Shown: positions 23,492-36,251, numbered from the stretch's first letter. The stretch is DNA of 64,000 nt from Pyrenopolyporus hunteri (GCA_902806595.1 CADCXC010000018.1:124001-188000), one strand, 5' to 3'. Notes: a model not told the origin generated them from the letters alone. Numbers and translations: made by a program.

Positions 23492-24641
23492 GGTTCTTTT
23501 GCTGTAAGAGGCTGTGATAGCTATGACGAATTTGATCTTGATATGATTGATATAAAATAAGCAGTAGCTCTAGTGTTCTTCGAATCTTTGGTGATAACCA
23601 GCTATTAAGCCCTCTCTCCAAGGGGCGACTTACGCCTTATTCTTATACACGACGGGATCTTCTTCCCCCGATGACTTTCTTCGACGGAGACCATTATAAT
23701 ACACCCATTATCATACGCCTATTTCGTCATCGTTGGCCTAGCCCATCTATCTATCAATGACTCCATCACCACCCACCCACCCACCCTGGTCCAACCGCCC
23801 ATCGCCGTTCAGAAATCTCACAAAGCACATCAGATAGCTAGGCCTTCAAACAGCCATCGATCCTACGAACCCTCGGCCTCGAGCGTGCTCGTATTTACAA
23901 CAACAGGCGATAGAGTCTAGAAGAGGAGGGGTCAAAACAAGAAAAATGAGATTTAGTTTCCTCCGCTTGATTGATCCCTCGTCACATGCAGGTCACGCCA
24001 GAACACACCTATGACTCATAACCGACTACTATCGTTGTTACCGCCCTCAACGCCATCGGGGCAAGTACCCGACTAATGAGGCTCGCTGTCACAGCGCAGC
24101 GCAGCGCCGGCAGACCTGGTTAGGTAACCTACCTATCTACCTACCTACATATACATTATCAACTGCGAGTTATACGTCGAAATGCAGAATGAGAAAGGAA
24201 AAGTGACGCGGGAGATATGGCGTAAGAGAAAGTTATCTGTCGAATATGATAATACACCTAACCTACCTACCTACCTACCTATCTACCGTGTTTCCTGCAG
24301 CTTTCGCTTCGATCTGGCCCGATCTAGCCCGATCTTATCCGATCCGATCCGATCGAACTACTCGGATCTATCCCCGGAGCCCGACCTAGAGCGTGGGGTT
24401 GACCGATGAGATTCTTAGCCGTCGGAGCACTTAACCATCGAAGCGGCTCGCTGATAAGGGATGACACAAGCAGCTTAGTTGTAAGTCAGTAAGATATCAT
24501 AAGAAACAGAATCCGATTACTCCTAACCAGCTAAAGGGTATCAATATGTATGTTAGGTATCTATGTATCGCGCATTCTCATTTTCGTAGGTCCTCGTTTC
24601 CATCCTTATCCCCGCTCCTATTCCCACTCGCGCCACACCAT
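23492..24641. other. Intergenic region, no gene seen
   Basis: About 1.15 kb with CCTACC microsatellites (24127-24147 and 24256-24285) and a GATCCGATCC-like run at 24312-24356. The left part should hold the promoter of the acidic-protein gene, and the right part the 3' end of the glucosyltransferase gene. Confidence 0.45.
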
Positions 24642-27600
24642 CTAGAACCGTGACGGGCCGCCTCCACTGCCCAGTCCGAACCCGGTGTCCGTGCGCATAC
24701 TTTCTTCCAGCGCACGCCTCAGCTCCTCGTCATTTTCGTCGTCGTCGTAGGCGGCGCCAGTTTGCTTCCCCTGAGTCCTGCGGTACTCCGCCTCCGCCAG
24801 GCTCTGCTTCTTGACGTATTCCATCACGATCTCCTCCTCCGTCTTCAGAGACGAGGCGCGCGCTAACTCTTCCTTATGAGCGAGCTCGGACTCTTCGATG
24901 GCGCGTCTCAGCTCCTCGTCGTCGTCATCCGCGTGCTTCGTATGCGTCTGCTCTACCTGGGAGGCTTCGATAGCTTTCCTGAGTTCCTCGTCTTCATCAG
25001 GGTTATCCTCTTTTTGACGCTCCACCTCCGAGGCTTGGAGCGCCTTTTTGTAGTTCTCGTTATCTTCGTCTTTGACGCTCTTATCCGTCTGCGACCGCTC
25101 GAGAGCTCGCTTAAAGTCCTCGTCCTCCTCGCTTTCGTCGAGGTCGTGTCTCTGAATCCCGCTTCTCTGCTGTTCGGCAATGCTCAACTGGACGGCTTGT
25201 TCAATCAAGGCCTGGTATTCTTCGTCGGTGATATTCTCTAGATCGTGGGACTCCCGCGGCGGTAACTGTGGAGCTGATAATGGTTGTTTTATATCTGCTG
25301 GATAAGGCCGTTGGAAGTCTGAATAGTATCCAGAATCCTGCCCGGTAGAAGATTGGGACGTAGTTGAGTTAAATGATCCAATAGTTGTTGATCTGGACCT
25401 TAATGCCCTAACACTAGATCGAATCGCTTGTTCGATCCGAGCATCTTCGCTTGCGTTTCCGTTAGAAGTTTCTCGTACGGCGGTTAGAATCGCTCGCTCA
25501 AACTCGTCGTCTAGTTCACGGGTACCATCAGTGCCAGACCCTGGACGGACCTCTTCGTCAATGAATGCGCCGCCCGTAGATGCTGCTTCCGCCTTCTTTC
25601 TTTTCCACGCTTTTTTCTGTTCCTGAAGTTTCTTCCGCTCGTCGATGGACAAATGTCTCGTATGGAGCCACCCCGTCTTAGGCGGTTCGTTGCCAATGAT
25701 ATGATCCGTGATTGCTGCCCCATGCTCCGGCGGGGCGGGTGATATCTCTCTGGCTTTCCCTTTTTCTTTCTGCTTCCAGCTGTAGAATCCCCTCATCTTC
25801 TCCTTCTCAGCAAGCCACCGCACCTCAATATCTTCTCGCTCCTCCGGCGATGCCTCGGCAAAGTCGATGTTGCCTTGAGAAATGCGGGACGCGATGATGT
25901 ACTTTTGGGCGCTCTGAGCAAACCTCGACCGAATCTCGGCATGCACGCCCTGCATGGTGTATGCGGGAATGGACCATAGAGCTATAGTATATCTGTAAGT
26001 TTATTTGACAGAAACAATAATTGGTCATGGTAACTTACCTGCTGAAGGCTTCAGCATGAACCCTCCGATGCCTCTACCAAACCCCTTCAAGAGCCCGATC
26101 CCACCGTCTTTCTGCGCTCCCCTAATAGGTTGAGTTACGAGCCCAGTGATGCCGTCGTACATACCCAAGCCGAACTCCTTGCCGGCAACTTTGAGGCCGC
26201 TGGTAAAATCAGTGACTTTCTCCACGGGACGAACGGTATCATCGTTGTATAGAGTTGGCGCGTTCCTGAAGCCTCTTGCGAGACCTAAGGCAAAGTTCAT
26301 GGGAGACTTCATGCCGGTCGCCACGATATTGTTAAGGCTCTTGCCAGCGCCAAGGGCTCTCTCGAGATTGTCGTTTAGGTTATTAGGAGACGTTGTTCCT
26401 GCTTTTTGCGTCGAGGCGCTACCTTGACGCTGGTGTTGATGAGGAGTAGATGATGATTCGGACGGCGACCTCGAATGGCGTGAGCCGGCTGATGTCATTG
26501 GTGCCAAGTTAGGTAGACTGGCATTATTGGAGTTCATACCGAGCGGGTTAGAAGCCATACTAGCCGCATCTGAAACCGGTAGTGTCGTCTTTGAGCCCGC
26601 TTGACTGGCAAGACTTAACGTACTAGTTCCAGCCTCGTTATTCGTAATCGTGGTTGAATCGTCATCAATTTTCTCGGCCGGCTTGGGGCCTTTGGCCGCC
26701 TTGAAAATATCGCGGGGTAAGTCGGCCGCAGACATGGCAATGGTTCCAATATCTCCTAGCAGAGCTGACGTGCAAGCCGAAATAGGGTCCGTTGGGTGGT
26801 CTTCGGTACTGTATTCCTTCGCGCGGAACCTGAGGTAAGGGTTAGCAAGGCTAAACTGATATTGAAACGGCAAGTTAGGGGGGCTATTCACAATTTCAAA
26901 TCCGAATACTGTAGGTAACCATTGTTCACGAGAGTAGCCGCCGCCAAGGCGCTGAGGTGAACTTGAGTCCGCCGAAGACGCCAGACAGCAACTCGACTAG
27001 GGGCCAATGCACAACGTAACCTGTCAACGTCGAGATGCCTGTGGAAGCTCTGGGCTCCAACGTCTGTGCCCTTTTCTTCCCGTATTTTCTCTCCTAATTC
27101 GCGAGCACGTTGTTGGGTTTCCGGCTTCAGCGCAATTCGGATAGCTTCGGCTAATCCGCTCGCTGTGAGTTTTTTATATGGGATGGTATTTGGCCCAGCA
27201 CCAGCTCTCGCAACCATGGCACCCCAGAACGGCTGATCTCCAAAGAACGGTACGACGATAGTAGGTTTACCAGCGTTGATCCCGGCGGCGGTGGTTCCGG
27301 CACCTCCATGATGGCAGACGGCGGCTACACGCTGGAATAGCCAGTCGTGGGGTACGTTACCGAGCATGAATACTCCATCGGGTATCCCGACCGAGTCTGC
27401 TCCTAACCCGCCCCAGCCCTTCGAAACGAGTGCTCGGACTCCCGTCTCTGCCACCGCGTCGAATATCATCCGGGTCAGGCCGTTTGGGTCGTCGACAACG
27501 ATAGAACCAAAGCCAATATAAACCGGGGGTGGACCGGCATCGAGAAATGCAGCTAGTTCGGGATCTGGCGTGTATGATGACGCAAGATTTAGGAAATAAA

Positions 27601-29014
27601 AGCCGGCGACATCGATATGTTGACCCCAGTCGTTTGGCTTGGGAATAAGAGCCGGAGACCTGCGATATACACATTAACCCTATGTTACGTATTAACGTAA
27701 CATTCATTAGGACCTACCAGCAATACGTGTAAGGGATCCGAAGGCGTGTTAATACAGCAGGCGCCCAGAGTATGGAGAGAGGTTCAAGATCGAGGACTTT
27801 TGTACGAAAACGATTTATCACATCTCCGAGTCCTTGCCATGTCATCATCTCAACCAGGGCGTATGAGACGTAGTTCGTAGTGACCGGATCCGTATTTGAC
27901 GATTGGATGTTTGCCAACGGTTGCGGGAATGCTCTCGTTGGCGACCAGGGCATGCTAATAGACACGTACCATTTAGAGAGGATTTCCCCCAAGTATTTTC
28001 GGGTGACTTACGTGAACATCAGGTGCAGAGGAACCCCTAGCTTCTCAGCGACGTGTATATGTGCGAAACTCGGAGGGTTTGCGATGATGGCGTCTGCGAC
28101 AAACGGCTTATGACCCAAACTATCAGCCAACAGGACTGGGCTTTGGTCGGAATCATCATTGTCTCTACGCCGGCGGTCGAAGTGCGGGGCGGGTCCAAGA
28201 CCGTCCCCCGTCTCTATGCATGATCTCCAGCAGCCAAGAACGATGTCTTCGATTCCCTTCCTCCGCTTGGTGATCTCTCCGCTCTTTAGCGCATCGATAC
28301 CAGGCATCAACCCCGGATTTTTGACCATGAAAGCCATGAGTTCGGCGGGATCGCCGCCGATATTGAAGAATTCGAGGCCATTCTCTTCGACAAACTTCTG
28401 GAATGTTGCGTGAGTGGCCACTCTTACGCGGTGGCCGTATGTGTTTTTCAGGACCTGCCCGAGGGCGACGAATGGCTGCACGTCGCCCCGCGACCCCACG
28501 ATCTGTATCACCACATTCAACCGGGGCGGGGGAGTCTGACCTGGTTGGCCACCTAAACTAGGGGGAATGTAAGCAGGAGGCAGAGGGGACTGCGCCGCTG
28601 ATTCAGCACTCGTCTTTAGCTGATTTCGCAAGGTGGGTGCTAGTAGATCGGCCAGGTGCCTGCTTGTCTGATTGATGTTGATATTGACCCGACCATCATC
28701 TGTCCTCAAGTTAGGCACCCATATCATCTACAGAGGCGTCGAGAACCAGCTAAGGAGCGCGAGGACCTACCTGTAACGGCCGCACCAGCATCAAACCCTG
28801 CTTGACGCAGAGAGAACTGATCATGTAGTTCGCTATAGGCTGGAAGGACGTCGTCTTCTGCTCCAAGCTCGAGGTCTGTAGACATAAGACCGGTGTTGTA
28901 GTTATCTGTCACCAGAACCTCCGGGGCATTGCTGAAGGACTGACGGGGAGGAAGCTGAGGGCGTTCGCCAGCTTCCGCTGCCTTCATAGCACTCTTCTCA
29001 TCGATTATCGCCAT
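24642..29014 (-). CDS. UDP-glycosyltransferase, sterol 3-beta-glucosyltransferase-like, with UIM tail
   Basis: Six exons: 29014-28771, 28699-28012, 27954-27718, 27659-26892, 26829-26039 and 25981-24642, giving 1355 aa. The start ACCATGG at 29014 has strong context; an upstream in-frame ATG at 29125 is less likely. The GT28-type N-domain has VGSRGDVQPF (149-158), then a joined segment LHLMFTMPWSPTRAFPQPLA and TYCWSPALIPKPNDWG. The UDP-sugar-binding domain has PPPVYIGFGS and HHGGAGTT (506-513). A post-catalytic region follows. The last ~170 residues hold at least five canonical ubiquitin-interacting motifs (DEDFKRALERSQ, NENYKKALQASE, DEELRKAIEASQ, DEELRRAIEESE, DEELRRALEESM) and several weaker ones. 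The enzyme class transfers glucose from UDP-glucose to sterols or similar lipids. The PH/GRAM N-terminus of Atg26 is absent, so it is not the Atg26 orthologue. Confidence 0.9.
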
Positions 29015-31557
29015 GGTCACGGATCTACCTAGATTAGGTAGGTACCTAGTTAAGATGGTATGAGGAATGAGGTACGAAATATCACAATGAGCGCGGGAGA
29101 ATATCCGACGACTGGCGTCCGCCAAGGAAAAGGAGGACCAAGGAGGGGTATCACAAGAAGCAATGGAAAAAAATAAATAAATAAATATTATTAGAAACTG
29201 TTGGGTATCACAGGAGAGTGAAGGATAAGAAAAAGAAATGACCGGGTGGTATATCCTCAGATTTTATCAGGCGAGACGTGTCCGGCGGAGCACAAGAACG
29301 TTGGCAAGGTCATATAAAAATCATGTAAGGTACAAATACAAACGATCTCGAAGCTTTCCAGACGCCAGGGGAGGGAAGGGAGGCGGTGGTAATACCCGGT
29401 AGCAAATCCAAACGTTATTAGTTGTCAAGCAATTGCCAAGCACAAGGTTTATCGGGGTATGACGGCCAGGCTGCCACATTCTGAGGGCCTAGAGCCACGC
29501 TAGCACCGAATACGTCCAAGTACTTTTGACTTGGGCCGCTTGAGCGGATACTTAGGAGTACTACGCTATATACATGCGTAACCCATGTGAGTAGGTAGGT
29601 AGGTATACACATAGTAAACGGAAGTCGCGATTCTCGGATTCGAAGCGAATCTCGGGTACCCATCAGCCTCAATATGGGGACTAACGGCTTCGGCGTTAGG
29701 GGAATGCGTTATATAAAACGTATGGGCGCGTAGTCCCGTATAAGGCGACGAACCTCGAAAAAGGACAAAGCTAAACGGGTTAATGTGGCCCATGGCTCGT
29801 ATCGTCGCAATTCTAGACGGTACCAAGTGCTCGTAGCATGAGGTACATGTACCTATACGCGGAAAGAAAGAGGAATGAGTTGAGCGTGAATTTGATGTGG
29901 ATCTGCGAGGGGACGTGGGGGCGATGAAAGCGAGTGCGAGATGCGCATAACAAAAAAAAATCAAGGCCCTAGAGTAGCTGGATTTGGTGACGAAAGGATC
30001 GTGGCTGAGTTAATCGAATCAGCCTCATTGGACACTTACCTAAGTTGAGCTAAGTCTCCGCTTAGTGGCTCCCCAGAGGTAGTGATTATGTAACATTCTA
30101 ATGATCAAGCCCACGTGTGGAGAATATCGAATGCCCACCCTCCCTTAAGCCGCCCGAATTGTGGGACTTACAACTCACATGCCGGTGATACTTCGATACT
30201 TCTTGTTTGCTCGTGCGGCACGGGTTCTCAGCTCGCATCCCTCGCCAATACAATCCGAGAACCTTCGGACGATACCCTGGCCCAAATGACGGACACCAGG
30301 AACTATCCGGATTCCACCATCGAATTCATCTCGGGCGATAAGCGCTTTAAGTCTTTCGCTTTGACTGTGCCGGGTAAGTACATAGATACGGCAACTATTT
30401 CAGCTTACATTTTCTCCTTACATGTAATATTCAGGGGGAGATAATGAAGTATTTTAAGCAATATCAAGGGTCATGTTAATTTAATGAGCGAAGTCGGCGA
30501 GCCTCGATGCTGTGTTGTATTAGAAAAGATTGGGAAATCGGAGAGACCAACACATACGTACCCTTACATATAATGCCACCGCCTTGTATCACATTGCGTA
30601 ACCGTTCATATCTACCCAGATAATTCTGGAATATCTTTTATGAAACCTGGCGTTCGAGACCCTCCATGTACCTAAGTGAATATGAACCGATATTTGCTGG
30701 AGACCCTTGACTTGGGAGTTCATTCGATGTATCGCCCTACGAGACGTATTATTAGACGGCAAATAGGGGGAAAGGATGATACCGGCATAATACGCGTGAC
30801 GATGATTGTATATCATTTTCCTCAAAGTTCTCTATTGACCGGAACTTGAAGAGACGAGAGCTTGATATATATACGGAAGAGCTCGTAAAGTCACGCGAAT
30901 GAGAATGACTCCGTTCCGGAGAAAAGATTCATTATTTTGTGGAATACAAAATGCAACGGAGCCAACAGAGAGAAAAGGGCCAACATGTAGTTTCAGACCT
31001 GAGTTAAACTCTTAACTCCGTTCTTTCCATGGATCTCTTAGCTACCCCGTCTTGGGTTGCAGTGCCCTTCCGATATCCCGCAACTCCTTTCAGCAGAACC
31101 CGGCCGAGACGAAGCAGGAGGTACGGTGATCTCATCGCGAGACCCACCTTGAAAGGAGTTTCGGAGTCGCACTTCGCGCCGCAAATCGTCCCGGAATCGA
31201 GACGACGGCTTTCCTCTCGCGATTACATTTATGTCGATGTTACGGAGAGCTCGAGGCTGATAAATTGAGTTGTCGCGATTCGATCCAGTAGGTGGACTCA
31301 TTATACAAGGCCAAGACATCACCTCTGATGGAAGATGCTAACTATTCCGATTTATAATCCAACGTCGACGAGGAAGTTGTATCGCCGATGGCTAGCAGCG
31401 GATGAATTATGAGTATAAAGGAGGGGAGCGCACTCAATGTTGAATTGCCGATAAAGAATGCTGTGTAACTACCTACCTATCTCGACTTCGACTCACTGGT
31501 AGAATCAGAATCAGTAGCAAGATTCATACTTATAAAAAAAGACTCATACACGATACA
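29015..31557. other. Long divergent intergenic region, no gene seen
   Basis: About 2.5 kb between the glucosyltransferase and the dehydrogenase. Open frames (for example 29566-29964, 30115-30444 and 31029-31322 on either strand) carry no recognisable motif and overlap each other. It presumably contains both promoters. TAGGTAGGTACCTAG lies at about 29034-29048. Confidence 0.45.
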
Positions 31558-32526
31558 ATGTCTCCATTCGGATTTGGTACGACGGCCGAGGAGGTCGCCA
31601 AAGCCTTCGCGGACAAGATCAAGGGACGCATATTCCTCATCACAGGGACTACGGCGAAGGGCCTCGGTGCCTATACCGCGACCACGCTGGCCCGCGAGGG
31701 ACCAGCCCATCTCATCCTCGTAGGTCGGAACAAGGCCAAGAGCGACCCGGTGCTGGAGGAGATCGCAGCCATCAACCCTGACGTCAAAGCCTCCTTCGTG
31801 ACCTGCGAGCTGACGGACTTCGACTCGGTGCGGGCCGCGGCGGCGCAGATCAACAACGACGCGTCGATCCCGCGCATCGACGTGGTGATCAACAACGCCG
31901 GGATCATGAACGTCAAGGAGTACACGCTGGACAAGCAAGGCATCGAGCTGACCTTCTCGGCGGACCACGTCGGCCACTTCCTGCTGACGAACCTGATCAT
32001 GGGCAAGGTGCTCGCCGCGGCGCCCGGCGCGCGCGTCGTCAACGTGAGCAGCGTGGTGTACCGCCTCGGCCCCTTCCGCGGCGACGACTACAACTTCGCC
32101 GGGGGCAAGGCGTACGACGGCTGGAGCGCGTACGCCCAGGCCAAGACCGCCAACATCCTGTACTCCGCCGAGCTGGCGCGGCGCCTGGCCGACAAGGGCG
32201 TCAAGGCGTACTCGGCGCACCCCGGCATGATCTGGACGACGAGCCTGACCCACCACCTGGCGGAGGACGATTTCAAGCCCATGGACGAGGTCGCGATTCG
32301 GAACACGGGCCGCGACTGGGGCGGCAGGGAGGAGAGTAAAAGTGTGTCGCAGGGCGCGGCGCCGCTGCTAGCTGCCGCGCTGGACCCGGCGTTCGACGAT
32401 AAGTCCGGGGGGTACGTGCATGACTGCCAGATCACGCCCACTTATGAGTATGCCAGTGACCCAGAGAATGCTCGTAAGTTGTGGGAGATCAGTGAGAAAT
32501 TGGTTGGGCAGAAATTTGACTTCTGA
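31558..32526 (+). CDS. Short-chain dehydrogenase/reductase (retinol-dehydrogenase-like)
   Basis: A single-exon protein of 322 aa, the usual length for this SDR subgroup. The Rossmann nucleotide-binding motif is TGTTAKGLG at 29-37, with Lys where the family commonly has Gly. NNAG lies at 112-115, the catalytic Ser is at 164/165 in NVSSVVY, and YAQAK (192-196) supplies the catalytic Tyr and Lys. GRNKAK after beta-2 suggests NADP(H) preference. An Asn/Pro-Gly segment HPGMIWT follows the active site. Such enzymes oxidise or reduce alcohol/ketone groups of diverse small molecules; the substrate cannot be read. Third positions are extremely GC-rich in the middle. No co-oriented biosynthetic neighbour is present. 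Confidence 0.9.
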   Translation: MSPFGFGTTAEEVAKAFADKIKGRIFLITGTTAKGLGAYTATTLAREGPAHLILVGRNKAKSDPVLEEIAAINPDVKASFVTCELTDFDSVRAAAAQINNDASIPRIDVVINNAGIMNVKEYTLDKQGIELTFSADHVGHFLLTNLIMGKVLAAAPGARVVNVSSVVYRLGPFRGDDYNFAGGKAYDGWSAYAQAKTANILYSAELARRLADKGVKAYSAHPGMIWTTSLTHHLAEDDFKPMDEVAIRNTGRDWGGREESKSVSQGAAPLLAAALDPAFDDKSGGYVHDCQITPTYEYASDPENARKLWEISEKLVGQKFDF

Positions 32527-33142
32527 GATGTACCTCGGATTCACACTCATTAGAACCTAAGGAGACGAATCATAGAAGGATTGAATCTTTGAGTCGCATT
32601 CGCACTCGGATGAAAACCAGACTAGGCAGATTAACTGAAATAGATTATACATTTGCTACCTATAATCAGGCTTAGAAACGTGAGTAACAGGTCTGGGTTG
32701 TGATGGAGCCAACTTACAACTGGTACCTAACCGCTTATGCGAGTCGTCGTAACGTAAAGGACCCTAGGTACTTAATATAACGTTCTCGCGTATCGGATCA
32801 CGCTTATGACTTATTATCTCATGTTTCCAGACGTAGTGTCTCCCTAAAATTCATGTAATTGCGTACAACACCCGCCCTATATCATCTTGCTTGAGGCGAA
32901 GAAACTTTTTGCATAATCCTGCTAGATTTTCATATGGTACAAGGGGCCAGTCCGCTAGCATTCGGGTCTAGATCCTAGACTGGCGGATGAAGTTTGTCCA
33001 ACATTGCTGCTGATGTTAACATTCCAGGCCTCCGTCGATCGCCCTCTGTACGTCTCGGTAGAGAGTCGCGGTTGGTCATCACCGCGCCGTCCTCAGCCGC
33101 TACGCACCCCCCTCATTAAGCCAGTTAACCGTCATGCCCCAT
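32527..33142. other. Convergent intergenic region, no gene seen
   Basis: About 620 bp between the stop codons of the dehydrogenase and Sec61 beta. No features beyond 3' flanks. Confidence 0.5.
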
Positions 33143-33744
33143 TTAGCTCGAGAATCGTCGGGTGATCTTAGCAATAACTAAAGAACTTATTAGTATTCGA
33201 GTTATCGATAAATGGAGACGTGGGCCGTACCGTGTAAAGCAACAACACTGAAGATGAAGACCAGAGACAGAACCAAAACAACGACGGGGTCAACTTTCAA
33301 TCCGGGAGATTCGTCCGTGTAGAGCCCTAGGTCGAGTCAACACCGCATTACATCACATCATAGGTCACTCCTTTCACATACGTAGCATCGTGCTGCTGCT
33401 TCCCCCAGCACCCGCGGCGCGGGTGCTACTGGGGCGCGCATTGGCGATCTTCTCCTTCTGGTCGGCCGCAGCTCGTCGTCGGATGGCAGTTCGGGCGCCT
33501 CCAGGAGGAGCGGGAGAGGAGGGACGGCCGGTGCTCGAACCAGTAGCGGCCGGCGAGTTTGCGGGAGAGGCGGAACGAGGAGAAGACTAATGCGTCGAGT
33601 ATGTTAGCGCGATTCTGAATTGTAATGAGTAGGTGATCAATGACGGTGTTGATCGAATCGCTTCGGTCGTTCGTCGAATCCAGCATAAGGTCGGCCTCCT
33701 ATAGATTGGGATTCGGGAACTGTGTCATGGAATAAACGTACCAT
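33143..33744 (-). CDS. sbh1: Sec61 beta / Sbh1, ER translocon subunit
   Basis: Four minus-strand exons: 33744-33742, 33586-33382, 33326-33231 and 33177-33143, giving 112 aa. Exon 1 contributes only the ATG; intron 1 (155 nt) starts GTACGT, has a GCTAACA branch and ends TTAG. The product begins MSSPRSASPANSPAATG and continues with the family core GGARTAIRRRAAADQKEKI, a Ser/Thr/Gly linker, RLYTDESPGLKVDP, then the single C-terminal membrane helix VVVLVLSLVFIFSVVALHVI and the tail AKITRRFSS. This tail-anchored protein is the beta subunit of the Sec61 channel for co-translational import into the ER. No open frame longer than about 90 codons exists in the correct frame, so ORF-based annotation misses it; the longer frames at this locus read other phases. 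Divergent with npt1. Confidence 0.93.
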
Positions 33745-34770
33745 TGTGATAATTAGGTAAGAGATAGGCCGAGATATAACGAAGTGACAAAGAGATTATC
33801 GTCTAGAAGCTTGAAAAGGACTGGAAAAGTGAAGGTAGATAGGAAAATGTAGAGTGTTGGGTCGCGTGTGGATTGCGAATAGCGTGGTCGTTTAGTAGGA
33901 GCCGTCTCCAAAAAAAATCCGGGGTTCAATTGAGGCCACGATTTTGGAAAGCTCGGGCCTCTTTGGCATTCCCATTCAGTTAAGGTGGAAGATTAGTATA
34001 TCCGCCATTCCGGTTAAGTCTGGAACTTCGGTACGTACTTGATTAGATAATAGCTCTTAGTAGGTAGGTACCTACGGAAATCAGCCAATAGGCTCCACTC
34101 ATCTAATCGAGGAGGTCCCCGAAGAGATCCCGCCATTTGAGTGGCTGAAGTTGCCCGCCCCCCTTCACGAGGTACTTTGACCAAAAGTTTCAACAACCCT
34201 ATTGACCCTATCGAACTTAGACGTGTGAAGTCACGGGCAGATCCGAAGCATAAAACACCCCACCATGTTATTAATCGCCTTTTCTTTTTCTCCCCTTCCC
34301 TGGGGCCCACTCCAGCAGCACGTAAGGACCCAAACCTGAGGTCGTGATGGTGGGGTGACGCATCCTGCAACTTGAACGTCGCATATCGTCAACCCAGGGC
34401 ATACAGGGCTAGCCAATGAATTGAGCCATTTCTGCGCCCTCGTCTTAAACAATTATTTGTGAATATAGACTTCCAGTTCGGTTGAGAGGAGAAATAGGAG
34501 AAATAATACGAAGTCTCTCAAGGAACGCTCAATCGACGTTTATGCCTCACTCTGTCTCACACCTTCTGCAAAACATTATCTATCATTTTCCTAGAAGCCC
34601 GAGAACGATACTCCCTACCACTGCTAGTCTCCAACTTAGTATTTAGTTCCCGGAAAGAAGGTTAGAGGTGGAAACATATAATCCGGGTCCCTCCGACTTA
34701 CTTCAACTACTTCAACTATCTCCCGAATTTTCAATCCCACTTCATAACGTCCTTTCCGCGCATAGCCAGG
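33745..34770. promoter_or_regulatory. Shared divergent promoter region, sbh1 / npt1
   Basis: About 1 kb separates the two start codons. It holds TAGGTAGGTACCTAC at 34060-34074 and pyrimidine runs (34276-34310). Short open frames in it show no motif. Specific control sites cannot be named. Confidence 0.45.
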
Positions 34771-36251
34771 ATGGATTTTGACTGGTCGACGCCCTTCCCG
34801 GAAGGGGTCATATCCTTCCTCGACACCGATCTGTACAAATTGACTATGCAATGCGCTGTCTTCAAGTACTATACCGATGTGCCCGTTACGTACGCCTTCA
34901 CCAACCGAACTCCCGAGAAAAAGCTATCGCGCAAGGCTTTCTCATGGCTTTGCGAACAAATCAGCAGTAAGCCTTGTTGCTGACGTACCCGGTCAATTGC
35001 GCCTCCTTACTGACTATTGACATCATTTTCTTCGTAGAGCTGGGCAACATCTCATTATCTGACGAGGAACTGCGCTTCTTGCAGACACACTGCAAGTATC
35101 TCACACCCCAATACCTAAATTTCTTAAAGGAATTCCGTCTCAAGCCCCGAGAACAATTGAACCCCACCTTCACCCCTATCGGCCCGGACACGGGAGCCGA
35201 AGATGAGCTAGGCGACATTCACATCGAGATCCGCGGCAAATGGGTAGACACCATCCTTTACGAAATCCCGCTTCTTGCCCTGACGTCCGAAGCATACTTC
35301 AAATTTATGGACACAGACTGGAACTACGATGGCCAAGAAGAGAAGGCGTACGGCAAGGGCATGCGCCTTTTCGAAGAAGGGTGTATCGTCTCCGAATTCG
35401 GGACTCGTAGGCGAAGAGATTACCACACCCAAGCGTTAGTCTTCAGAGGCCTCGTGAAAGCGAATAAGGATGCGCAGAAGCGCGGCTTGCCGGGAAAGCT
35501 CTCGGGAACGAGTAACGTCCACCTAGCTATGCGATTCAACTTACCGCCCATCGGAACCGTCGCTCACGAGTGGTTCATGGGCGTCGCGGCCATCTCAGAT
35601 GACTACCTAGGGGCCACCGAGGAGGCGCTTCGACGGTGGATCGGCTGCTTCGGTGAGGGCGTGTTAGGCATCGCATTAACGGACACGTTCGGTACTCCGG
35701 AATTTCTGAAGGCTTTTAGCAAGCCGATTAGATACCTCCCGGATACTCCGAATATACCCCTATTAAACGAGGGTACCAAATCCACGACTTCGCCCCGGAC
35801 CTACGCCGAAGCATATGAAGGCGTGCGCCAGGACTCGGGGGACCCCGAAAGCTTCGTCAAACTAATGCGCGAGTTCTATGAGAGTCAGGGCATCAAGGAG
35901 AAGAAGACGATTGTGTTCTCTGACTCGCTTAATATCGATAAGTGTATCGAGTATAAACGGATATCCGAAGAGCAGGGTTTCCAGCCAACATTTGGTGTCG
36001 GCACGTTCCTGACCAACGATTTCGTCCAGCTCACCACTGGGAAGAAGTCGGTGCCGCTTAACATTGTTATCAAGCTGAACTCCGCGGCCGGAAACCCTGC
36101 GATCAAGATCAGCGATAATATCGGGAAGAATACGGGCGATTCGGCCAAGGTGGCGGAAGTGAAGAAGCTGTTAGGCTACGTAGAGAAGGACTGGGCGGGA
36201 GGAGATGAGACTTCGAGATGGGGAACGGCCGACGACGTTCTGAAACCGTGA
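34771..36251 (+). CDS. npt1: Nicotinate phosphoribosyltransferase (NAD salvage)
   Basis: Two exons, 34771-34966 and 35038-36251, giving 469 aa. The intron is 71 nt with donor GTAAGC and acceptor GTAG, joining CEQIS to KLGNISLSDEEL. Family marks in order: FLDTDLYKLTMQ near the start, EFGTRRR (185-191), GTSNVHLA and GTVAHEWFMG with the conserved histidine H242 that is phosphorylated during the ATP-coupled cycle in the family, RQDSGD (329-334), FSDSLN (359-364) and FGVGTFLTND. The enzyme converts nicotinic acid and PRPP to nicotinate mononucleotide, the first Preiss-Handler step. Length matches fungal and bacterial relatives. No missing catalytic residue is seen. Confidence 0.95.

Noticed and set aside
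29566..30444. Open frames in the glucosyltransferase/dehydrogenase intergenic region
   Set aside because: They overlap on both strands, have no motifs and no plausible splice structure.
33390..33686. Frames of 66 and 86 codons at the Sec61 beta locus
   Set aside because: They read the wrong phase or strand of exon 2 and intron 1; the spliced Sec61 beta explains the locus fully.
20013..36251. A secondary-metabolite or NAD-linked gene cluster joining the dehydrogenase, glucosyltransferase and npt1
   Set aside because: The genes are in alternating orientations with core housekeeping genes between them, and no backbone enzyme, transporter or pathway regulator is present.
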